The notes beneath the pieces are model-generated. The model saw nothing but the letters and a program-made list of their open reading frames with translations. It did not search any database and had not been told where the DNA came from. From contig OZ251237.1 of NCBI GenBank assembly GCA_965240325.2, positions 1,426,001 to 1,490,000 of the forward strand: a stretch of 64,000 bases of DNA. Reading direction: 5' to 3'. The position numbers were made by a program, and so were the translations under genes. The DNA comes from Rebecca billardiae RCC1528. Its lineage: Eukaryota > Haptophyta. Positions 10,749-22,900 of the stretch are shown in pieces (the first letter of the stretch is position 1; each line of letters opens with the position of its first letter).

Positions 10749-12397
10749 GATGACGATACTGTGACGATGTGTGCTGGTTGAGTGGTTGGCGTCTTCTGCT
10801 ACTCTTCTGTCCGCGGACACCACCGCGAAGGCTGTCCGGTTTCCGCAAGCTCGAGTCAAGGGCGGTGCTCGAGTGCTCGACGAACGCGGCCGCGCGGAAA
10901 CCATCCTGATTTCCGACAGCTCGTCTTGGCCGGCGCGCACGACGAGACGGGCTGACGGTGGCTCGCGCCCTCTGTCGGTCATGAACGTGGACGCGACTTC
11001 AGGAGCGCCGGGGTTCCACCCGCCGCAGAAGCCCGCGGGGCAGCAGGTGGCCGCAGAAGCGCAGCTGCGAAAGACGCGGCAGAGTGAATTGGCGATTGAC
11101 CTCGAGGACAGGCAGTCAAAGAAGGGCACGCCGCCACGACCATCTGAGGCCGGGGGAGTGCGTCGCTTGAGAGCTGGGAGGGACAACCCGAACGACTGAT
11201 CGCCTCGAACGCCGCCGCCGCTGCGCAGGCACCCTCTCTGTGCTCATCCCTGCCAGGGGCTCGTTTCTGCCGACGCAACTTCATCGAGCAGCGATCATCA
11301 CTCGCCTCCTCGCGCTCAAAAATCACGCACAACCCTGGCCATGTACGCGCCCGTGCCATCGTCATGCCTGACTTGTCCGGAGCTACTCAGATCAGTGGCC
11401 GAAGCAGTCACCACGGCGGGGCTCCTGCCGCGGAGTTCGTGAGCGGGACCGCCGTCCGCGGCGGCGCCGCCGCCGGACCGGGCCACAAAGTTCTTAGGTG
11501 CACGCTGCGCGGCGATCAGGGCCGGGCAGTCGCCTCACCGTTTTTAGAGCTCCGACAGTTCAAGGAGCAACGCGACTATGCCTGCGAGGCAGGCGCGTGG
11601 CACTCGGGCTGCGCGGCCGGACGGGCCCGCCGTCTCCGCCGCGGGCGGGCGGCTCACTCACTCGTACTCGGTGAGTCTCAGTCAGAGTCAGTCTCGCCGA
11701 CTCGGGCGGGCGCCCGCGGCGGCTAGTCACGGCGCCGGCGGGCTCGGCGAGTGATGACTGATTCACTCACTGATGACGGTCCGAGTGAGTCCGCGTCCTC
11801 AGTCTCAGACAGAGACTGGCTCAGTGACGGTGACAGTGGCCGAGTTGACGGTGCGGCTCCGGAGTCCGGGTCGGCGGCCGCGGGCTCGGCCCCGGGCCCG
11901 CTCACGAGTCGGCGCACCGTCGGCCGGCGGCTGGCGCCGGGGCGGGCCGGCGGGGCCGGGGGGGCGGGGGGCACCGGGCAGCTTAACTATAATTAAACTA
12001 TTGGGCAACTACTACTATTGCACTGATCACTGTCGGTCAGATGTCTATTGGCGGTTAATAATTATTATATTAATAACACGAGCTAAATGGCGGAAATGCC
12101 GCCGTGCCGAGCCGAGCACCTGCAATTAAATAAATTCCCCTTAATTATATATATATAATTATAACGGGGCCGTCCGGGTGATCCGAGACCGTGCCCTCTG
12201 ACTGGCCCGGCCGAAGGTCGCTCCAGCCCTACCAAAGTACCCTGGCCAGCTCACCACGACACTCCACGGACCCTGTGACATGACTCACCAGACCCAGTCA
12301 CATATGAATGAGTGATCAATCAACACTCAATAATGACAGTTAGATCACTCGTTCGATCCGACTAAGAAGTCATTGATGCAGCACTAACAAAATACAC
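10749..12397. other. Intergenic region, no gene recognised
   Basis: About 1.6 kb upstream of the Mss4 gene. ORFs at 10771-11199 (plus) and 10979-11365 (minus) have no recognisable domain. 11640-11980 is GC-rich and dense in ACTCACTC/GAGTC words; 12040-12165 is AT-rich with a TATATATATA run. A segment at about 12130-12255 is related to one at 13168-13240 inside the neighbouring element. Confidence 0.5.
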
Positions 12398-13345
12398 TAC
12401 AGGGGTCTCAACAATTAAACGTCACATTCTGACTGAGCTGCACGCCACTGCTCACCCTGCCCCCCTGGGCTGATCCAGGCGGCCCCCACGGCCCGTGCAC
12501 GACGGTTTCGACCCAGCGCGTCAGCCCCAGCGCGCGTGGGCTGGAGTTGGGCACACCAGCAGGTCACACGGCTGCAGGCGTACAGCCTGTCGCAGCTGTC
12601 GCCAGATCCTGCCGCAGGCTTGTCGTCACTGGTCGCGGACTCGCGGGCAGTGTGCCCACACAGACCAGGCCTAAATTGTGCTTGGCAGTGGATCTGGTAC
12701 CCCCTAGGGAGGGCTGCATGCCACATGGGGGGGAGCTCATGGGATGCAGCTGCAGTGGCACAGTGCCCAATCCCGCGCCCCCACCTGCGCAAGGACCTGT
12801 CGGGTCAGCTCCCCTGCACTGGGAGGCCAGCAGCAGCACCCGCTGACACACCCCGAGGGTGGCCAGCCACCCGACTTGAGGGGGCTGGAGTGGGGCTGGT
12901 GCAGCCAAGAGCTCTGCAGCCTAGCTGCTGGTGGCTGGCCTGCATGGATTTTCAAGCTGACCACCCACTGCTGCCTGCCGCACCCCTCGCTGCACCCACC
13001 TGGGCTGCTGCACATGCGCACTCTGGATGGCACCACAGCCCAGCATGGAGAGCTGGCCAAGCAGCCACCCACTCGTCAGAATGGCCAGGGAGTGGGCGGT
13101 GCTAGACCACATCTAGCCAGGCAATCAAGTGCTCACATGCCTGTCCAGCGGCACAAACAGAGATACTGTTTTTAAATTCCCCTTTATAACGGGCTCCGGG
13201 TGATCAGACTGGCGGCCGAAGCCTCCAGCCCTACCCTGGCCAGCCCCCAACCAACCACCACCCTCACCCAACCTCAAACCACTGACCGATACACCGAGTG
13301 CCTTGACACCACTCGACAGCTACTGTAATTGTTGAGACCCCTGTA
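12398..13345. mobile_element. Candidate element with 20-bp terminal inverted repeats
   Basis: TACAGGGGTCTCAACAATTA at 12398-12417 is the exact reverse complement of 13326-13345. The 948 bp between has a different texture from its surroundings, rich in CAGC/GCTG and CCC words. It encloses a 189-codon plus-strand ORF (12536-13105), rich in Trp and Pro and without recognisable similarity; I do not call it a gene. A block at 13168-13240 (TTCCCCTTTATAACGGG, then a CCAGCCCTACC stretch) recurs just outside the left end at about 12130-12250 in longer form. No target-site duplication is evident. Probably a non-autonomous DNA transposon; no transposase is visible. Confidence 0.5.
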
Positions 13346-13484
13346 TTCACCCCCCCCCCCTCCCGGCGCCCGGGCGGGCGCGCGCGGGGCGGCCCCGCCC
13401 GGTACGGCCCTTTGGCCTTTGCCCGCATCCAGTCAGTCAAGCTGGCGGTGCGCACCTTCCCGCAACCAATCAAGGACGCACGGA

Positions 13485-14664
13485 ATGGTGGCGTGCCTGC
13501 ACAGCGTCGCGCTCCTCACGCTGAGCTGGGCGAGCTCGCACCGCGGCCCGTCGCCCTTGAGCCACAGCCGCGTTGCGCAGGCTCGCCCAAGCAGCGCCTT
13601 CGCCTCCGCCGCCCTCAGCCCGCCCCGTTCGGTCTCGCTCGACGCGTGGCTCGAGGGCTTTCAGAACCAGACTCTCGCGAGCGCTGTTCGCTCCATCTTC
13701 ACATCGACGCGCATCATCGCGCACAAGATTCGAACTGCCTCGTGTGACTCGCAGTGCTGCTTCAACACGCTCGACGGCGGCGACGATGAGGAGGCGATCG
13801 ACTTGCTCGCCAACCAGGTCCGCGTGCGCGCGTGCAATCAGCCTAGTATTTCAGCTCTGCTCACGCGTGGCTGCCCTTCCCGCGCGTCGCGCACACGGGC
13901 AGGTGATGTTCGATGAGCTACGCGCCTCGGGTGCGGTTGCCACGGCGTCTTCCACCGAGGAGCCCTACGAAATCCCGCTCGATGGCGCAGGCTTTTCCGT
14001 GGCCTTCGATCCGCTCGACAGCACGTCCAGCGTCAACGTGAATTTTGCGGTGGGCAGCAGCTGGGGCGTGTGGCGCGGCGAGCGGCTGGTGAACGTGTCC
14101 GGACGTGACATGTGCGCCGCGGGGCTCATCACCTACGGCCCGCGCACTGCGATGATGGTCGCCACCGCCGAGCACGACCTTGTGCACGAGTTTGTGCTGA
14201 GCGACGCGAGCGGCAGCTGGGAGTGGCTCCAGTCGAACACATTCGTCGGCATGCGCGAGGACAACCCGCAGCAGCGGGCGGTGTTCGCGCCGGGCAACCT
14301 GCGCGCAACGCAGACCAACCCCGGGTACAAGGCGCTCGTCGACTACTACCTGCAGCAGCGCTACCACCTGCGGTACAGCGGAGGCATGGTGCCCGATGTG
14401 GCACAGCTGATCATCAAGGGGCTCGGCATCTTCGCGGCTGCGGACGGCGGGCACGAGTCGCGCGCGCGCCTCCGGCTGCTTTACGAGGTGGCGCCGGCCG
14501 CGTACGTCATCGAGAAGGCGGGCGGTGCGTCGAGCGACGGTGCGCAGAGCATCCTCGACCTGACGGTACGGCACACAGACCAGCGCGTGCAGGCAGCCAT
14601 GGGCTCAGCGGGCGAGGTCTCTCGCTTTGAGTCGTTGGTTGGTCCAGGCCGGGAGCGGCGTTGA
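13485..14664 (+). CDS. SBP: Sedoheptulose-1,7-bisphosphatase, plastid-targeted
   Basis: Calvin-cycle phosphatase converting sedoheptulose 1,7-bisphosphate to the 7-phosphate. Exons 13485-13817 and 13903-14664 join in phase 0 (85-bp intron, GTCCGC donor) to give 364 residues. Residues 1-45 look bipartite: a hydrophobic signal segment (SVALLTLSW) then a Ser/Arg-rich stretch with SSAFAS, as in secondary red plastids. The mature part has RTASC at 83-87 with C87-x4-C92, the spacing of the thioredoxin-regulated SBPase pair; EE at 130-131 (metal ligands); FDPLD at 146-150; GNLRAT; DYYLQQRYHLRYSGGMVPDV; and the signature RLRLLYEVAP with its metal-binding Glu. SBPase rather than FBPase is indicated by the YGPRT and LRYSGGMVPDV blocks. 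The motif after DPLD is STSSVNVNF, where family members usually have GSSIVDTNF, so two loop residues differ. Confidence 0.88.
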
Positions 14665-15591
14665 GTGCGCGCGAGTGCGCGCTATGCGCGACCTGGCGCG
14701 AGCGGCGATGGTCGAGCTGCCTCGCGCTAGAGCGGCTCCGTGGCGGCAATACGCGGCCTGCGTGGTCGGTATCTGGCCGCAACCATCGTCGTCAGCAACT
14801 TCGACAACAATTATCATATGCCACTGTGCAGCGTCCGTCAGGTGGCCCACCCCGCGGCCCCGGGCTGCCGCCGGCGGGCCGTCGGATTGCTGTGCTGTTC
14901 AATTTCTGCTATATTATTTCATCATCATGATGACATCCCTGTCGTCCTGACGATGATGATGATCGATATCGGCGGACTGCGCAGATCGACCGTCTCGGGC
15001 AGTGACAGCAGTCCGACCGTCTGGCAGTGGCCGTCACGGCCAGCGCACGAGATTCGGACCGAATCCGTGCGCGGGCTTATATCACTTATCAGTAATCAGA
15101 CCGGCGCTCATTAAGGCCCAGGGGCTGACTCAGGGCGTCAGGCGACCGGCGCGCCACTGCCACTGGCCACTGCGCCAGGGCAGGCAGGCTCGGGCCGAGG
15201 GCAGGCATTATTGTGATGACAGATATGTATCGGCGTTAATCGTAGCGACTAGCCGACGCCGTGGCACGCGGATCCAACGATTGCATTAAAGTACTCCGAT
15301 TACTTGGGGTACCCCAATATGTAAGTAAGTTACTGGCTTATCAGAGTTCGGGTCTGAAATGCCGTTTTCGATTCTCACGTCCACAAAAATTGCCTCCCTT
15401 CCCACCCGGCATTCGGCAATCGTTGTGGTGCTGCGCCAGCAGACAGATGATGATGATGATTGATCGGACTGCTGACCGTATACGCCAGTAGGAGTACGAA
15501 TAAATGACTACACCGCTGCTGGCGACACCAGGCAGCAGGCGGACCGTGGCCCGTGCAGCGGGCGGGCGCCACCGTGCCGTTCGCAATAACG

Positions 15592-15636
<45 letters not shown>

Positions 15637-16025
15637 AGCCGTTAATAAGTGTTAAGCGTGCCGGTGCGCGTGGCGCCGCGCCAGCCCTCGGGCTCGGCAG
15701 TCCGGACGGCGCGGGCAACAGCCGGCGCTCTTAGTCTGCTGCGGCAGCTCATCTGACGCGGACATAGTCGTCACTGGCCAAGCGCCCACGTCCGAGGCCG
15801 CTAGGGGACGATGCCTTGAATCGTGGGAGCGATGCATTGTGAGTAATGTCACTGCCATCGTTTGCCCAGACGGTAGAGTGCTGGTGGACCTGATGCACGC
15901 AGCTCATGTTGTTGTGGAAGGCTGGTCTGGAACTGGATCGCGAGCGGGGACTGTGAACGCGTGCTGCCAGTTGTACAGCCAGGGCCCAACGACGGCACGT
16001 ATTGGGCCGCATGATGCCAGTGCAC
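14665..16025. other. Intergenic region with (CT)20 microsatellite
   Basis: No gene recognised between SBPase and the next minus-strand gene. AT-rich stretches with GATGATGAT words lie at 14800-14970 and 15440-15470. A perfect CT dinucleotide tract occupies about 15594-15633. ORF 15749-16162 (minus) overlaps the downstream end of the following gene in another frame and has no recognisable domain. Confidence 0.5.
15594..15633. repeat. (CT)20 microsatellite
   Basis: Uninterrupted CT dinucleotide repeat of about 40 bases, flanked by GGA and ATAAGCC. Confidence 0.95.
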
Positions 16026-16436
16026 TCACCTAGCCTTTGGCCCCATGTCATCGAGATTTGGGCCCGACACACGAATGCCCCCAAAGATGGCTTTGAAGTC
16101 TTCATCGCCGAGCTCCTTTCGCATCTTGAACATGAGCATGAACTCGTCCATCTCCTCAACATGCTCGCTGCTTACGTTGAACATGCGCGTGGCCTCGAGC
16201 CCATCTGGGTCGATTTCGCTCTGGAACAGCTGCGCGAGATACTCATCAAGATCGGGCCGCATGGCGTCTGAGAGACGCACTGCCGCGAGCCTGCTCGTTG
16301 CCGCCGCGGCTCGGCGCCCTGTGATGCCGTGCGACGGCCAAGCACGGGCCAGCCGGAAGCCGTCAGCGTGAGCGAGCAACGCGCACACGACGGAGAAGGC
16401 CGCGATGATCGACGTCAGCCTTGTGGCGCCCATCAT
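16026..16436 (-). CDS. Hypothetical protein with signal/transit-like N-terminus
   Basis: A 136-residue product of unknown function. From the ATG at 16436 it starts MMGATRLTSIIAAFSVVCALLAHADGFRLA: a hydrophobic signal peptide followed by an Ala/Arg/Ser-rich stretch (about residues 30-55) reminiscent of a bipartite plastid leader. The remaining 75 residues form a compact acidic segment with DEYLAQLFQSEIDPDGLEA and VEEMDEFMLMFKMRKELGDE, probably helical. The open frame continues upstream for 28 codons; I chose the double ATG just before the hydrophobic run. At the 3' end the sequence reads GCTAG/GTGAGT, a good splice donor 2-3 bases before the in-frame TGA, so a further exon cannot be excluded, but no convincing acceptor exon was found. 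I do not recognise the family. Confidence 0.5.
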   Translation of the reverse strand: MMGATRLTSIIAAFSVVCALLAHADGFRLARAWPSHGITGRRAAAATSRLAAVRLSDAMRPDLDEYLAQLFQSEIDPDGLEATRMFNVSSEHVEEMDEFMLMFKMRKELGDEDFKAIFGGIRVSGPNLDDMGPKAR

Positions 16437-16950
16437 TGCGGACGTCCACTGACGAAAGATTGGAGTCCACATCCAGTCATCATCAGCCTGGAACGAAGTT
16501 GAAAGTGTTGACTGAAGCAAGGCCCTTGACTGAAGGCCAATTCGCGACCACTGGGATGAAGCAACTACGGTCCTAGCAAGGGCCGACTGGTGACTCAGAC
16601 TCAGTGTCAGTGCTGACCTTGTGACTTTCGCTCGCCCGCTCGGTCATCTCGTGGTGAGACTGGTAGTGTATAACGAGACCCAGGCAGCCGCAGGTGCGAG
16701 CAGCGAGGGCGCCCGCAAGTGAGTAGCTTAGTGACCGTCGTGCCGCGCGGGCGTGCGCGGCGCCCGATCCGGGGCTGCGGGAAAATCCAACTCAGACAGA
16801 GTAGACAGACTGTCCGCCGCAAGAACCGTCCCGTATAAGAAGAAGAAGAAGTTCGCGATGAGAGAGAGGGGGGGGGGAGAGAGAGCGAGCAAGCGAGCGA
16901 GCGAGCGAGAGAGAGAGAGAGAGAGATGGCGCTCATCATTATTCTCGGAC
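16437..16950. other. Intergenic region with GA-rich microsatellite
   Basis: Lies between the hypothetical gene and the 3' end of the large channel gene. A GA-rich tract with GAGAGA and GAGCGAGC blocks and a run of nine G occupies about 16858-16926, directly downstream of the channel stop codon, so it probably falls in or near that 3' UTR. Nothing else recognised. Confidence 0.6.
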
Positions 16951-19900
16951 TTATTCTGCGCCTGCTGTGTCGTCGCGCTTGGCGGCGGCCGCCACCAGCT
17001 TCAACTCGATGTCGCTCACGGCGGCGACCGGCTTGCGGAAGGTGACCTCGTACAGGCGCTCGACCACGCGTGCGCCCTCGTCGTGCTCGCGCAGCAGATC
17101 GCTCAGCTGAGGTCGCCGGCGCGGTTGGCGGTGGTGGGTGCGCGCGGGGGTGAGGGCGCGAGATCGCCGCGTGGGAGCGCTTGACGAGCCAACGCGGGCG
17201 CGCCGACGCGGCGGAGGCGCGTGCGAGCATCTGGCGGGCGCGCGCGCGCCGCGGTCACGCACCCGCTTCTGCACCGACGCGACGCCCTTCGCGGCAAAGT
17301 CGGCCGCGTCGGTGGCCCACGTGCTCAGCGCGGGCTGGACGGCGCGCACCGCGTGCGCGTGCCAGCCGTAGTGCGCCTCCGCGTAGTCAAACAGAGCGCC
17401 CCACAGCTCGGGCAGCTCGTCAGCAAGCACCGCGCCCTTCTCGCGCTCGAGCCGCAGCGCGTGGTCTACGGTGGCCTTGAGGCGCGCGACCGCGCTCGCC
17501 TCGGTGCGCACCCACGTGTCGGCCGTGCGGATCTTGCGCAGCAGGGCCTCGCGCGCGCGGATCGCCGCGGCCGCGCGCTCGAGCCTCGAGCTCTCGACGT
17601 CGATGGCCGCGGCGGCGAGCTGCTCGTCCGAGCGGTGCGCGCGGCCGGAGCCCGGGTGGCCGCCGCGCGACGCGAGCAGAGTCTGCAGCACCGGCGCCGC
17701 TCCCGCCTCCTCGCGCGCCGCGTCGTCGAGCGGCGTGCGCCCGAAGCGATCTTCGGCGTTGATCGAGATCTCGGGGACGGAGATGAGGAAGTTGCACGCG
17801 TTCACGTGCTGGCACGACGCGGCGAGGTGGAGCGCGGTGCGGCCGTGCGCGTCGGCCGCGTTCACGGAGCAGCGGAAGCGGATCAGCCTCTCGAGGTGGC
17901 TCACGTCGTTAGCGGCGGCGGCGCGGCACAGGTGGCGCGCCGCGTCGAACTCGCCGAGCCGCGCGCCGCGCTCGAGGAGGAGCGCGCCGGTCGCGTCCTG
18001 CCGCGCCATCATCGCGTCGCGCAGCGGCGTCGCGCCCGAGCGGTCGGCGGCGTTCACCTCGGCCTTGTGCTCGAGCAGCAGCCGGACGGCGGGCGCGTGC
18101 CCAACCGCGGCGGCGAGGTGCAGCGCCGTGCGCTGCTCCGCGTTCTGCGCGCTCACGTCGCCGCCGAACTGCGCGAGGCGGCGCAGCGTGGGCAGGCCGT
18201 CCTCGGCGTGCGCGGCGCACAGCAGCGCCTCCGCCTGCGAGCGCGAGCCGTGCGTGCCGCCGTGCCGCGCGAGCAGCTCGGCGGCGGCGCCGTGCTCGCA
18301 CGCGAGCGCGTCGGCGAGTGGCGTCGCGCCGCGCCGGTCCTCCACGTTGGCGCTGGCCTTGGCCGCGAGCAGCAGCTCGACGACGCGCGCGTTGCCGCCG
18401 CAGGCGGCGAGGTGCAGCGCGGTCCTGCCGTCAAAGTCGGCGTAGTCCACGTCCGCCTGCGCCTGGTGCAGCAGCCGGCTCACCTTCTCCAGGTCGCCCT
18501 TGGCGCACGCAGAGCACAGCCGCGAGTGGTACAGCTCACGCCGCTTGCGCTTGGCGATGGTGACAATCTGAGCGCACGGCGCGGCGCGCGCGGCACAGGC
18601 GGAGAAGGGGGTGCCGGCCGCGGCGGCGGGAGGCGAAGGAAGGGGCGGTCGAGGGGCGCGGCCGCGGCGGCGGCGCGTGGCGTGAGTGCGCAGCGCGCTC
18701 GGCGTGCGCGGTGCGGGCACGCGCGCCGCCCCCGCACTCCACTACGCCGCGGCGCGCGGCGCGCGGCGCGCGGCGCGCGCGCGGTGCAGCGCGCGCGCTC
18801 GCATCGCGCGGCCGCGCACATTCTGCACAGAGCGCATGTCCTCGTCCTTGATCGACGTGACGTCGGAGCGCGCGTCGGAGTCCGCCGAGAGCGCGGAGCG
18901 GCCAGACGACGATCGCCCCGAGTGGCTCCCGCTGAACACGGACGGGGCCGAGCCGCCGGACCTCCCGGACTCGGAGGCGCCGTCGCCCGCCGCGGACGAG
19001 ATCGACGAGCGCCGGCCGGACATGGCTGAGCGCGCCGAGCGCGCCGTCGCGACACCTGCGGGGCGCGCGGCCGCCGGCAGGGCGGGGGCGTGCGCGCGGC
19101 AGGGCGCGGCGCAGCGGCGCGGCGGCGCGCGGCAGGGCGGCGCCCGTGAGCGCACGCCACGCCGACTGCACTCGCCATCTTTGCCCGGGAAGCGTTGGGC
19201 CCAACCAGGCGTGGCTCGGCGCCACGCCACGCCGCGCCGCGCGGCGCCGCGCGGCGCGGTGCGGCGCGGTGCGCACCTTCGTACTGCCGCATCGCGTTGT
19301 CCATCACCACGTCCTCCTGCGAGGGGAAGAGCTTGAGCAGCTCGCGGTACCGCTCGCGCGTGAGCGAGAAGACGAGCGCGTGGCCGCCCTTGGACACGCG
19401 CGCGTTGGTGATGTACCGGATGCCGAACACAAACTGCATGGGACCGCGCGCGGGGCGCCGTGCGCGCGCGCGGGCGTGGCCCAGAGACGCGCGGGAGCGG
19501 AGGCGGGTGGGACGAAGGGGCAGCCACCGTGGCACGGCGGCGCATCGTCTCAGCGTGGCCGGAGCGCGGAGGGTCACGCGGCGCGCGTGCGGCCTGGCGC
19601 GGCCGCCTGACGACGCCCCGCTGCGCCGAGGCAAGCCAGCAGCAGCACTGAGCGCGCGCGCTGTCGGCGCGCGCGCCGCGGATCGCAGATCGCCCATCCC
19701 GCCCGCGCCGCCGCGCGCGGCTGCGGCTGCTGCGGCTGCTGCGGCTGCGCACCTGCACGTCCCCGACCGTCTCCCCGGGCCCGATCTCCTCGAACGCGTC
19801 CGCCGCGTCGTTGAGCGCGCCGCCCTCCTCCTCCGCGTCGCCGTACGCCTCGACGGTGCCGTGCGCGACGAAGAGGAGCTCCTTGCAAGCCTCGGCCACG

Positions 19901-22900
19901 CGGAAGATGACCGTCTCCGCCTCGATCTCGCGCTCGAGCAGCATGGAGGACAGCCGGTTGAGGAAGCCGTCGGAGCAGCCGCGGAGGAGGGAGGCGCCGC
20001 CGACGAGCGCGCGGTTCGTGTGCGCCGCCACCTCCATCTGCAGCGCGCTCGGCAGCCCCGCGTAGATCTCCTCGTTGGTCACGTTTGAGAGGGAGGCGGA
20101 TTGCAGCCGCGTGATGAAGTACTTGCGCAGTCGCACCTTCAGCTCGGCGGGGACGTCGATGTGCTGGATGTACGAGTTGGCGAGCTCGAGCTTGGCGCGC
20201 TTGGCGACCACCTCGTCGTCCTGCTTCATCACCACGCCCGAGATCCCGCCCACCGTCCACGCGTACACCGTCATGTTGAGCACCATCATGAACACGTAGA
20301 AGACAAACTCGCCGTAGTTGGCCGGCAGCTGCGCAGCGCCGAGCGTCGTCATCATCGAGACCACAAAGAAGAACGAGACGATGTAGTGGTCGAACATCTC
20401 GGCCTCGTGCGAGGCGTACTGCGCGGCGTACCCGCCTACCGCCTTGTTCTGCGGGGACACGTGTGCCGCGTGCGAGCGCAGCGGCGGCGGCAGGAGCGGG
20501 CGGCGCGCGTCGGCGGCTCAGCGCGGCGCGGCAGGCGCTCTCGCGCACGCCGGTGGCACGGGCGAGGGCGCGACGCCGCCACGGCGCGGGCGCAGCACCT
20601 GCACGGCGTACTCGTCCGACCAGGTGAGCGCGGTGAACGAGTGCGCGAGCTCCGAGTAGCCGAAGACGTTCCACACGCAGCTGCACAGGTGCATCGTGAC
20701 GAGCAGCACGGAGATGAACTTGAGCAGCCCGGCGCGCAGGTCATCGTCACTCACCGACGCGTCCCACCGCTTGTACGCCTGCGCCCACACGGCCGGCCGG
20801 GCGGGAGGGCGGGCGGGGCGAGGCGCGCGCCGGGTGGGCGGGCGGAAGGGCGGGAGGGGCGAGGGGCGCGCCGGGTGCACGCGGGGCGCACCTTCCACAC
20901 ATGCTTCAGCTGCGCGAGCCGCACGATCCTCAGCCCGATCACGACGGCGTGCTCCGCTCCGAGCAGCAGCGCAAAGACGTCGTGCGGCCACGACGCAAAC
21001 GCGTCGAGCGCAAAGTCGGTGTTGAGGTAGTGCCGCCGGATCTCGCGCGGGTCGAAGACCTCGCGCGAGCGCTCGTTCACGTGCGTGACGTGGAACATGA
21101 GCAGCACGCGCAGGATGTACACCACGTCGAAGCCGAGGTTGATGTCGGTGAGCCAGTGCATGTGCACAGTCTGCTCGATGAAGGACAGCTGCAGCGGGAT
21201 GATCAGAAAGTCAAAGACCACCTGGAAGAGGAACCAGCGGTGGCACGCGGCGTAGAAGGCGGAGCGGATCGAGACGATGTACCACGGCTTCTCGCCGATC
21301 TCGCGCGCCGTCGCCGCGCCGTCGCCACCGCCGCCCAGCCCGAGGCTGACGAGCATGCCCGCTGCGCCGCGATCGGTGCCGTCAGCTGATGCGCCGCCGC
21401 GCGCGCCCTTCTGCTGCCGGAGCTCGGCCGCTGCCTGGCCGAGCGCGCTCGCGAGCCGCTGCCACGTGACCCGGTCGTCCTCGTCCTCCACCAACGACAT
21501 GGCCGCCGCGGCCGCGGCGGCCGCCGCCTTGCCGCCGTCACCGCCCGCGCCCGCCAAGCCGGCGCCGGCGCGGCGCGCGCCATCGATCTCCAGGCCGAGA
21601 TAGTCCGACGCCCACGCGCGCACGTGCGCCGCGCGCGCGCCTGGCGGCAGCACGACCACGGTCTCGATCAGCGCGAGCAGCGCCGAAGCGCGCACCTCGT
21701 CCGTCGCGCGGAGCCGCCGCGTGTCGAGCCGCTGGTGGATCGCGTCGCCGATCGCGCTGTACGCCGCCGCAGAGACGAGCGCAGACCGCACCGCCTCGGC
21801 GACGCGCGCCGCGTCGGCGGCGGCCTGGATGCCGCTGGCGCTGAGCTGGGCGGCGTCGGCGTCCGAGCCCGCATGCGCGGCCGCGGCGCCGGGCGCGGGC
21901 TTGCGAGCGCCTCCAAGCGCCAGTCGCAGCTCGGGGCTCGCCCCGCTGCCCCCGTTGCCCACGCCCGCCTCGGAGCCGCCGTCGTCCGAGCCGCCGCCGC
22001 CGTCGGCCTCGGACGAAAGCAGGATCCACGAGGTGACGCCGACGAAGAACTGCACCTCCGTCATCTGCTTGAGCCCCTTGCGCGGCGCGTCCGCGGCCTC
22101 CGCCCACGAGGTGCGCTCGTTCGCGCCTGACATGCGATCCGCGAGCGACTCGCGCGCGCCGGACCGGCGCCACGCGCGCGAGTCGCGCGCGCCGCCCGCC
22201 GCGGCCGCGGCGGGCGCGGCGGCGGGCGGCGCGGCCACGTCGTCGTCCCACGCCACCTGGAGCCCCAGCGTGCCGGGCTTGACCCCGGACTTGCGCCGGT
22301 ACTGCTCCGCGCCCGCGGGCAGCCCGAGCGAGCCGGAGGCCAGCGGCAGCGGCGCGGCAGCTGGGGCGGCGGAGACGGCGCTGGGCCGCTCGGCCGCGGC
22401 GTTGTCGACAAACATCGGTCCCTCAGACTCGGCGCCGCCCACGTTGCTGGCGACGTCGTCGCCGGCCTCCGCAGGCGCATCGGCCGACGCGGGCGGCGCC
22501 GGCGCGACGTTGGCCCTGCGCGCCGTGTCGGCGACGGCGGGGGGGCGCTCCGCGACGTGCTCGCCCGCCGTGTCGGCGCCGAGTGGCCCATCGTTGAGCT
22601 CGGACGAGCCCGCGCCCGCGCTCTCGCGGCCATCGCCACGCCGGCGCGCCTGCGGGCTCCCGCGCCGCCGCCCCGCCGGCGAGCCAAACTGCCGATCCTG
22701 CGCGCTCGGCGCAAAGGCGCGCGAGGCCTCGAGCAGGTGCGAGACGAACGAGCGGATCTCCGCGGAGCCCATCTCGCCGAGCGAGCCTGCGCGCGCGCGC
22801 GCACGGCGTGGGCATGGCACGCGCGAGCGCACGCGCGCGTGGCGACGTGAGCAATCGCGCTCGCGCGCGCGCGCGCGCGCGCCGCGGTCCGCGCGAGCAC

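Noticed and set aside
17221-19029. 602-codon plus-strand ORF
   Set aside because: Antisense shadow of ankyrin exons and introns of the channel gene. ORFs at 24166-26598, 26602-28080 and 21721-23292 are likewise shadows in GC-rich DNA.
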